64,000 bases of DNA. It comes from Symbiodinium natans (taxonomy: Eukaryota; Sar; Dinophyceae; Suessiales; Symbiodiniaceae). The stretch's first letter is position 1, and the number at the start of each line of letters is the position of its first letter. The stretch spans positions 124,001 through 188,000 of the forward strand of contig CAJNDS010002765.1 of NCBI GenBank assembly GCA_905221605.1, read 5' to 3'. Positions 55,703 through 64,000 of this stretch are shown here, piece by piece. A program made the position numbers and the translations under genes. The notes under the pieces were generated by a model. That model saw nothing but the letters and a program-made list of their open reading frames with translations. It made no database searches and was not told the DNA's origin.

Positions 55703-56380
55703 TTGGAAGACCAGGTAAGATGCTCGAGCAGCCTGGCAAATCCAGAGCGAACTTGGGCCCATAGCGCCAATTGTGGTCCCAGCCAATGCAGGACTTTCCA
55801 CCAAGCACTCTGCTTTCGCTGGCATCACAAGGGCCGGAAAGAGTGGCTGCTCCTCTCCGAGGACAGCAGCGTGTATTTTGTTCGCACCAGCAAATCCGGC
55901 AAAACAGTCCGAGCCGGACCCTGTGGGCAATGGAGATGCATGGAAGACCCAGCAGAGCTCCGCGGGGGAACGGGAGGCGACCCGCCCGTGCAGTGGCTTC
56001 GCCTTTTGAACTTTAATTGCACTGGCTGTGGTAACATTCCAACCCATAACCTCAACTTCTTGCCCGGTTCTGGGAAAAGGCAACCAGCGATCTTGCATGG
56101 AGAGGATGGAAGACGCATCGAGCTCTACTGTGCCCTTTGTCTAGAAAGCTTCCTAGCGTGCACGTGGAGCTGGCCGAGTTTCGACCAAGCAGTTAGGAGA
56201 CCGGTGTTTCTGGACTACGCTTCCCTTGCTAACTTGCGTCAGTTAGGTCACCAAGGTACGGAGCCCGTAGAACCTTTGCTGGCGCCGCTGTCTTCTGCAG
56301 CCAGCGCACATGGCTGGACCTTCCTTGAGGAAGGGTGTTCTCAGGATCTAGATTTCCCCAGAAGAAGCAGGCAACAGTGA
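55703..56380 (+). CDS. Unrecognised ORF with two CxxC pairs
   Basis: Open for 225 codons, immediately downstream of the retroelement end, and open from a TTG; the first ATG is further in. It has two CxxC motifs (NCTGCG and YCALC) about 40 residues apart, which could form a zinc ribbon, and otherwise mixed composition ending in a basic tail. No family recognised. It may be an exon, or part of an older element into which the YR element inserted. The opposite strand also has long open frames, so the coding strand is not certain. Confidence 0.3.
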   Translation: MEDQVRCSSSLANPERTWAHSANCGPSQCRTFHQALCFRWHHKGRKEWLLLSEDSSVYFVRTSKSGKTVRAGPCGQWRCMEDPAELRGGTGGDPPVQWLRLLNFNCTGCGNIPTHNLNFLPGSGKRQPAILHGEDGRRIELYCALCLESFLACTWSWPSFDQAVRRPVFLDYASLANLRQLGHQGTEPVEPLLAPLSSAASAHGWTFLEEGCSQDLDFPRRSRQQ

Positions 56381-58763
56381 TTGGCTGGTGTGTGGCTTTG
56401 AAGACTTGGAAGACGTCCCCTGGGAGGTCTGACCTAATCCGGCCCCAACCCACCCAAATTGCAGGAGCTATGCCCTGCCAGAATCAAGGGTGAGTTGCTC
56501 ACCCTCCGGAATCCCTTTGTCACGGGTGAAGCTTCTCCCCGTCCAATCAGCGACGGTCCTGTGAGTCCGTTCCCAAACTGAGAGTGCCATAGGGCACCAC
56601 GGAGAATCTTGCATTGAATTGGATCATTTAATGATCGCATAAGGATGCAGGTTGTAAGAATGCAAGCAGAAGTGCTCAGTCCCGGCACGTACCCAGATCC
56701 ATCCGTCGGAATATTTTCGCAGTTGTTCCGATGGACACCCTGCAGGACGGGCCGCCTCGATGCGGCTTTTGTTCAGCCTGACACCGGTTCGGCCCCTTTG
56801 CTCGGTCTGTGCAGCAGACCGCTGGACCGGGTTTTCGGGCTCAGGTGCTTGTGGGTCTTCCACAGGCCCAACACGGGGTTCTCGCAAACACAGCGCACGA
56901 AAGGATAACGTTAGAACCGCACCCTGAAGATCCTCACTGGTTGATGAGGGGAGGGAGGGCGCTGAGGTGTGGCAGGAACGGACGAGGATCCTAAGTACGC
57001 CGACCGTATGAGGTTTAGGGCATTTCCCTGCACCAGTTTGGGGTTACCCGTGTTTGGCCTGTCGAGGATCTCCTTTGAGATTCCTGCAGGGTGCTGTTGT
57101 TTCTCTCCGGGTGGTGCAAGCCCATCTTGGAGGAAGCCTAGCGGCAGGCGTTGTTGTTAGGGACCAATGCTTGGCTGACGGACAGCCAGAGGCACCAGAT
57201 TGTGGAGGTTAAAGGCTGTGGCTCGGTGCCTGAAAGCCTGCCCAACTGAGCTGCCCAAATCAACCAAGCCCTCCCTGCGTGCAAGTGGTATGGGCTCCTT
57301 GGAGCCGCTGAGGTTGAGCCAGTTAGTAAGAGCGAGAAAGCTGGTTCCCCTCCCTGGTGAGTAAGTGCGAGAAAGCCAGGTCAGCAAACGGGGCTAACAG
57401 GAGCTCAGTGCTGCTGCGGCATGAGTTCCTGGGGCCTAGGTTAGTAAGGGCGAGAAAGCCTAGGCCTGTGCCGGAGGTTGGCGACTTTGCCAAGCCACTT
57501 GCGTTCAGTTTAGTACAGGCATTGCCCATGTATCGGTTCCAGACCTTCTGCCTTTTCTGAGTGAGCCGGAAGTGGGTGAGTTTTTCCCCTGTGCTGGCAG
57601 GGCTGATAGGGTAGGCAGTACAGACCAGGCAGTTCAACCTGCAGAACATTTTGCCTAGGGCTTTGTACAGTGCCAAACCAGTGAGTAGCCGTAGGCCGCC
57701 GAGCTTCTCGCGGAACTGGTTAGGCCCTTTTTCTTCTCTCGGTGCTCCCTGCACATAGTACGGCCGTGTCAAGCAGGCCAAGGACACCTCGAGAGTCCCT
57801 TTTCCGTGCTTAGTTAATACCTACCGGAACTCCGGTTCCGAAGAGCCTAACCTGGCTAGCGACTCAGCCCGCTTTCGAGTGATATATGTGACCCTCCTAG
57901 TTTCCCAGTTGACACGTGATGTGCACTTGAGTTGTCTGCTATGAGTGTGAAGCATAGGCACGAGGACATGTCAGGCAGTGCAGATTTCTTTTGGCTTGGT
58001 GAGACCTTGTTTTGAGTGGGAAGAACCGTTTTCTGTTCGTTTTCTCGAAACTCGTTTGTCGGAACTCGTTTCCTGTTTGTGACCTGGTATTTGGTGACCA
58101 GAAGTGACTCAAGCCAGTTTAGGTCTGCACAGAGCTCAGCAGAGCACCTAAGAGGTGCTAGGAACCTACCCACAGTGTTTAGGAGTAGAAGTTCCATCGC
58201 TGAGTGTTTTCACCTGAAGTACCTTTGTTTTCCCATGTCTGGCAGACAGTGTTTGAAGCTGGAGAGCCGTGCTCGCATTGGCTCAAGACGAGCGGAGCTC
58301 GAGAAGCTGTGAACAGCGCAGTGAAAAGAGTCCGCACTTCGTGCTGTGAGGGTTCAGTGTAGTCTTGACCTGAGGTCCCTTAGGCCCCGTAGCTGTGCCA
58401 CGAGTTTCAACGCGCACCGTTTGCCTTCTCTTGGGCTCTTGTGCCGGAGTCTAACTGAACTGGGTGTCGCCTCTGCTTGCCCTTGCTGAGGTCATGCCAT
58501 GAGTTTCAGGTTCTGTGGCTATCTAAAAGTCCATATGTGGGCTCTTAGATCCAAGACCGCAACATCTAAAACCATCCAGGCCTGCTGCGTTGCGCCTACA
58601 CATCTTGATTTAGAGCTGGGAAGCGTTGGAGCTGTCCTTGCCGCACCTCAATTTGAGAGCGAACAAGCAGTTACACCGCGTGGCTTCGACACTCCGCCAT
58701 CGGCCGGGATCTCTGCAAGGGGTTAGGATGACTGCAGTCCTGCAGCCTCCCCTGGCCCCTGCT
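56381..58763. other. No supported gene (about 2.4 kb); contains the hairpin family
   Basis: Both strands carry only short frames. The notable content is three hairpins at 57,316-57,466, listed separately. A tract at 58,020-58,080 has related CTCGAAACTCG and GGAACTCG words but no clear structure. Confidence 0.4.
57316..57466. repeat. Three hairpins with a conserved 18-nt loop and differing stems
   Basis: Loops at 57,323-57,340, 57,358-57,375 and 57,441-57,458 share TTAGTAAGNGCGAGAAAG, with one T/G change at position 2 and the N differing in all three. Each is flanked by a different self-complementary stem: GAGCCAG/CTGGTTC (one G-T pair), CCTGG/CCAGG, and GGCCTAGG/CCTAGGCC. Confidence 0.8.
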
Positions 58764-59565
<802 letters not shown>

Positions 59566-59904
59566 GTACAGTTTACATGTTGGCTGAGGGAGCACAGTAG
59601 TTGAGTGAATGACCATGTGAGTGTGTGAGTGCGTTTCTGGTTGCACAACTGAATGGTTACGTGAGTGACGAGTAAGTGATGGGCCTTTCGACATGGAATA
59701 TGTTCCATGCCATTGTAGCGTGTTTTGCAAAAGATGTGCGAAGAGTTGCTTCTTGAGAAGAAGTCATAAGAAAGAGGTATATGGGAATCGGTATTCCACG
59801 GAATTCCATGAACTAACCTGCAGGAGCATTCTTGAGCCGGTCTATTCACTTCCGAAGCCGTTTTTGCACGTGTTTAATGCCGGTCCAATTGTGCTTCTTT
59901 TGCC

Positions 59905-61819
59905 ATGGGTGCTTCAACTGATGTGAGCAGCCTGGTGCGGAATTATTGGTCAGTGCTTTTGGGAAATGCTTTGGAATGGTACGAATTTGCGATCTACGGC
60001 TGCTCGGCGTTGGTGATGATTTTGGACCGGTGGTGGATTTTTGGCATGTAAAACACTTCATCGCGGGTGTGGGCTTAGAAAAGAATATGAAGGGTCGTTG
60101 TATTTTGTTTGTGCCCTCTGCAGGTTGCATGGCGACCTACATGGAACAAAATTTTTTCCGTGGTTCTGTTCTTGCAACTTGGCTCGGCTTCACAGCGACG
60201 TTTGTTGCCCGTCCTTTGGGTGGCATCTTCCTTGGCATCTTGAGTGATGCTTTCGGTCGGAAATTGGCGGTGATGCTGACCATTGTCGGCATGTTGAGCG
60301 GAACAGTTGGCCAAGGGCTACTACCCACCCCTCGTGGTGCTGGAGATTCGGCTTGGGGGTCTTTCGGACTGGTCCTTCTTTTCAGTTTACGGTTGTTGCA
60401 GGGTCTTTGCACTGGTGGTGAAATCAGCACAGTATCCACATACATCGTGGAAGTGTCCGGGCACGAATCGAAGGGGCGCTGTGTGGCTTTAATATCCATC
60501 ACAGTCAACCTTGGTTTCCTTTTGGCCAGGTCCCTCGGCAGCATTGATGTTCTTTTTGAGCCTGAAGTGTAAGCGTGACGTTCAAAAGCCATTGCAAGCA
60601 AATGATCCATTTGCTGATCAGGACGGTGGTATGGTCGCTACAGCTCATTCTTGGTGAGGACACCACAGTTGAAAAGTTCAGAGCTGCGTGGCTGGTAAGA
60701 GGACATTGTGCCCAGATTCAGCCGTGTTGTAATTTTGTGCTGCCAGGAGCGCATGTTGGACTGGGGTTGGCGGCTACCCTTCATTCTGGCCTTGTTACCC
60801 GGTGCCATGGCTTTGGCTGGTCGGCGTGACTTGAAGGAGTCAGAGGCCTGGTAGGACGGTCAATAGCATGTCATAGTCATCTTCATAGTCATAGGACCCA
60901 GGCGAGCTGGGTTAGAAGCTTTGGCCATTGTCAGCCTTCAGGTGTCGAACATGTTTTAGACATATCTCGGGGAAGAAGAGCAGTTTCATGCTTGTAAAGT
61001 TGTGGCCCCCAGTATATGCATGCGTCGGTGCGTTGTTTAGCATGTGGCCAGGAGTTCCAAGCGCAGAAAGAAGCCAGGGAAGCAGGGGCAGCCAACAGTA
61101 AGTCCGGAGCTTCCCTTTCAGAGCACTTCGTGAATGTGCTTGTTGGAATTGGCGGCGTCATTGCCTTTGCCGTCTTCCAGTACGGTGGCATGGTTTGGAC
61201 GAACTCGTTTCTTGAAAAGCACGGAGCACCTGCAAATATGCCCATGCTTGCGGGAATGTGTTCGAGGGTGCTTCAGATGGTTCTGTCCTTTTTTGTTGGT
61301 TGGTTTGCTGACTGCTATGGTGTTGCACTCGTGACTCTTGCCAGCGGCGCAATGCTTTGCTGTGCTGGTGCCCCATTCTTTTTCCTTTTGGCCTCCTACC
61401 CTGACAATGTGGCCAACATCTTCTTGATTTATGGTGTGGGTTATGGAATCATTGGAGCGATGGTGGGGACAGTTGTGTTCATGTACTGTGCCGAGCTCTT
61501 CCCCACCTCAGTGCGGAACCTGGGCGTCGGGATCAGCTACAACATCGGCTTTTCAATCTTCGGAGGCTTCGCACCTCTCGTGGCTGAAGCCAGTTTGGGT
61601 TGGTCTTTGTATGGTCCGGGACTCCTCCTGTCCGCGGCCGGTCTGCTCACTTTGCTAACTGTGGTGATAAGCATGATGGGGCTCAGGGCAGGAAAGCTGA
61701 AACTGGCTTACCTCAGGCCGGAGCTCTATTTCGGCATGTCTTCAAAGTCTTCAGGTTCAGGTTCTAAGAAACCAGATTCTGCTCGGCAGGCGCAGTTCAC
61801 TTGCGTGGCCGGCGTGTAA
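59905..61819 (+). CDS. MFS transporter, metabolite:H+ symporter (ProP/ShiA-like) type
   Basis: Predicted 466-residue 12-TM proton-coupled transporter for a small metabolite; members of this family carry proline/betaine, citrate, shikimate or alpha-ketoglutarate, and the substrate is not predictable here. Five exons: 59905-59998, 60124-60529, 60622-60655, 60747-60845 and 61052-61819. Their sum is divisible by three, with donors GC, GT, GA and GC and all acceptors AG|G. Diagnostic motifs across junctions are GNALEWYEFAIYG, ARPLGG, SDAFGRK, RLLQGLCTGGE, STYIVE, MLDWGWRLPF and, late, CAELFPTSVRNLGVG. The start is the ATG at 59905 (GCCATGG). The C-terminus is Ser/Lys-rich and probably cytosolic. 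The GA donor in intron 3 rests on frame logic and could be one codon off. Confidence 0.88.
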
Positions 61820-63287
61820 GCAGTCGAATTCACGAATCTCATGCAACTGCTCTGGTCCGAGCGAGCTGTTGCTGGGTTTTGCAAGGCTCATGATCTCATG
61901 ACTCATGCTTTAACCTTGCAGGCATCTAGCCTCGCATGGCTGGCACAAGCCCAGCGTGACCTGCTCAAAAGGTCTCACAGCATTGATTTACCAAAGCTGA
62001 AAACCCGACAGCATGTTGAACCGTGACATATCGTGACATTGTTTGACCCTTCGGTTGTTGGGAGGTCTGAGCGCGCACTGAATTCAGGGACCTCACAGGG
62101 CACTAGCACAGGGCGTCTATTCAGCGTTCTAACTTCTAGCAGAACCCGTCCCAACCCCCCAACTCCTCGGCTAGGCTCTCAATCCCTTGCCGTTACAAAA
62201 TGATAGCTGATAACATTTTTCTGCTAGACTTACCAACTTCCAATTGGTATCCATAAAGTTTCACGGACGTTTCTTACGGGTGCTTCTGATACGGACATTC
62301 GCGGACTGTCATGAAGTCTTCGCTATCGAGGGCGCCTCTGGAGCCTTGTGGAGCCTTGCACTCCATCGATCCTGGCCGATCTTGGCCATCGTAAAGTCGG
62401 TAGTGGGCCGAGTTGGATGCCAAAGTGTTTTGGGGGACACATCAGATTGACATTTTGACTTCAGACTGGGTACAGGGCAACGTGGGCAAGTCTTCCAAGG
62501 CTCAACCCCGACATAATTTTTGGGGTAAAGTTTAGGATTCGCCTGCTTTTTTTGTGTGATGTTCATTGTTTTGTGTGATACATTTAGATACTCCCAAGCA
62601 ACGTTTGCCCTCATTCTGATGTGACTCCTAGAGAACTGCGTTTTCTGCCTCCACCGCATGAGACATTGTCACATGTGCTGTTTCAGTCTTTGCTGTAGTG
62701 ACCCAGTTTCAGCACGTCGCATGCCTTGTCATGGGCCAAAGCAGCACCCTTGGGAGCACATTGCGTTGGTGTGCATTCAAGCAGTCTAGATAGCATCGTT
62801 GAACTTGCACTGCTTTCGAGGTCTCGATGTGCTGAAGACGTGCGATGGAAGTGACGGACATGACGCCAACTGCTCATGGCATCAGATTTTCAGAATAGGC
62901 TCAAATTGTTTTGTCCAGTACGCATGCTGTATACTCAGGCGAAGCCAGGCTCGGCGACGAGCGCCAACAGAGGCTTTGTGATTGTAATGTTCGAGGACAG
63001 ATACACATACGTGCTTGAGCGATCAATGGTGCAGGCTCTGCTATGTGGGACGACGATGTTGTGGTCAATTGTGCTGCCCTAGAGGCTGCTGGACATGTTG
63101 GTGTTGACAACACCGTGTCAGTTACAGCATGGATGCAGTTGGTCCATTCGAGAGCTCCAGGAGGGTGTGAAAAGCGTCGTGGCATCAGCGAACCGCGGTG
63201 GAGCTCGAATCAGTGATGAGGTGCTCTTGCATCAACCCGGTTAGTGAGTGGATGCCAACATGAGCGTATTTACCAATGTGCCCGCAG
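61820..63287. other. No supported gene (about 1.5 kb)
   Basis: Only short frames without motifs. Nothing structural stands out. Confidence 0.4.
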
Positions 63288-63560
63288 GTCTTGCTGAACC
63301 ATGAGCTTCTGCAATATGCTCGCCAGGCATACCGATCCCGCAGAAGTTGTCCAGTCATGATGGTATACCTAGTGCAGGGAAACCTACGTGGTGTCAGCGA
63401 AGCTCTGGACAAGGGCGCGTGGACAGAAACGCGTCGGCCGTTGGTTGCGGGCCCATCTGTGCTGGTTTGCAGCACTTGGTGCATTGTGCAGTGTCTGAGG
63501 TCATGAAGCCGCAGAAGCCCGATGCCGGAAAGAAAGGGCACGGTGTGCACCTCATGTGCA
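63288..63560 (+). CDS. Partial ankyrin-repeat-type gene (three short exons)
   Basis: Three exons join in frame: 63288-63326 (ELLQYARQ), 63378-63443 (GNLRGVSEALDKGAWTETRR) and one from 63500 (VMKPQKPDAGKKG). The joined sequence resembles an ankyrin repeat (LLxAAxxGxLxxVxxALdxGA) followed by the RRPLVMxPQ-type linker I associate with algal ankyrin proteins. The introns are 51 nt (GC-AG) and 56 nt (GT-AG). The upstream start and downstream exons were not found; the remainder may lie past the window end. Confidence 0.45.
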
Positions 63561-64000
63561 TTGCATATCATTGCATGCGCATGTGCAGTGCCTGCAAGGT
63601 GCTTTTGCAACACTTCCGGGCAACACCACACGATCTTTCTTTGTCCCAGGATCCCGCCCACCTAGGCATCATTGGCGTGTGGCGTGAAGAAAGCAAGCAA
63701 TGAAAAGGAGCGGCTTGAGCTTGTAAATAGGGAACTGCGGAAGCCTTAGACTCGAACAGTGACAAGATGGCCTAGCCTATATAGCGAAGCTAAGAATGAG
63801 GAGAATCTCAAAGATTAGCAGTGCGAAGCACAAAGAAGCCGATCCGAACTCGAACGTGGCAAGTGAGACAAGGCCAAGAATAACTGCCAAGAAGGCAAGA
63901 ATCGCAAAGCACAGATCAAAAGGTGTCAAGAAACGCGACATGGAGGGCTGCATGGGCTAAGGCGAAGATCCTGCAGTGGTTGGAATGACACCCATAATGC
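63561..64000. other. No supported gene; window end
   Basis: A- and G-rich sequence (GAAGC, AAGAA, GCAAG words) without reading frames. It could be intronic to the ankyrin-type gene. Confidence 0.35.

Noticed and set aside
58267-58287. Resemblance to the dinoflagellate spliced-leader sequence (ends TTGGCTCAAG)
   Set aside because: Only about 15 of 21 positions agree and the middle is different; no gene start follows, so a relic leader is not supported.

Overview
The window looks like nuclear DNA of a dinoflagellate, most likely a Symbiodiniaceae/Suessiales-type alga. That inference rests on five things. Every intron I could place in a recognisable gene ends AG and is followed by an exon starting with G. 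The donors are mostly GC, with some GT and one GA. There are interstitial TTTAGGG telomere-type repeats. Genes are sparse and intron-rich, and all the confident ones are on the plus strand. There are very long microsatellites and poly(C)/poly(G) tracts. Finally, a tyrosine-recombinase retroelement carries accessory DNA-modification-like domains. I could run no similarity search, so the lineage is inferred.

Layout. About 1-9.1 kb has no gene I can support. At 9.13-12.74 kb an aldo/keto reductase gene is spread over about nine exons, and a complete organophosphate:phosphate antiporter-like MFS transporter gene (9.98-11.55 kb) lies inside its 2.05-kb fourth intron on the same strand. A TG-type microsatellite (12.88-13.12 kb) separates this from a three-exon voltage-gated, CNG/EAG-like cation channel gene (13.46-16.58 kb) whose pore has no GYG filter. 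Scattered exons of an unrecognised cysteine-rich protein occupy 17.8-22.2 kb. From 22.3 to 37.1 kb I see mostly low-complexity and non-coding DNA, with a few weak coding candidates and an interstitial telomeric block at 34.6-35.1 kb.

From 37.14 to 45.91 kb there appears to be one large gene for a membrane protein: an N-terminal luminal/extracellular domain, several membrane segments, and 12 near-identical 52-residue repeats. Its 3.3-kb intron holds a putative terminal-inverted-repeat element, a C-rich block, an AT-rich island and a long fold-back. A 100-N assembly gap lies at 46,868-46,967.

From the gap to 55.61 kb there is a DIRS/Ngaro/VIPER-like retroelement. It has a tyrosine recombinase ORF, a Gag-like zinc-knuckle ORF, and a long Pol ORF that is in the same frame as Gag and separated from it only by one UGA. 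Pol reads, in order: a putative Fe(II)/2-oxoglutarate dioxygenase-like domain, a C5-cytosine-methyltransferase-like domain, reverse transcriptase and RNase H. Its 3' end is a B1-A2-B2 arrangement in which B1 and B2 (273 bp) are identical. This element is the most interesting object in the window.

From 55.6 to 64 kb there is an unrecognised 225-codon ORF, three hairpins with a shared loop and different but self-complementary stems (57.3-57.5 kb), an 800-bp TTTCTTCTTG/TTG microsatellite, a five-exon metabolite:H+ symporter-type MFS gene (59.9-61.8 kb), and the start of an ankyrin-type gene (63.3-63.5 kb).

The host genes (transporters, reductase, channel, membrane protein) do not form an obvious pathway. 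The retroelement ORFs do form one replicative module: Gag packaging, RT/RNase H copying, recombinase integration, and possibly modification of the element's own DNA.
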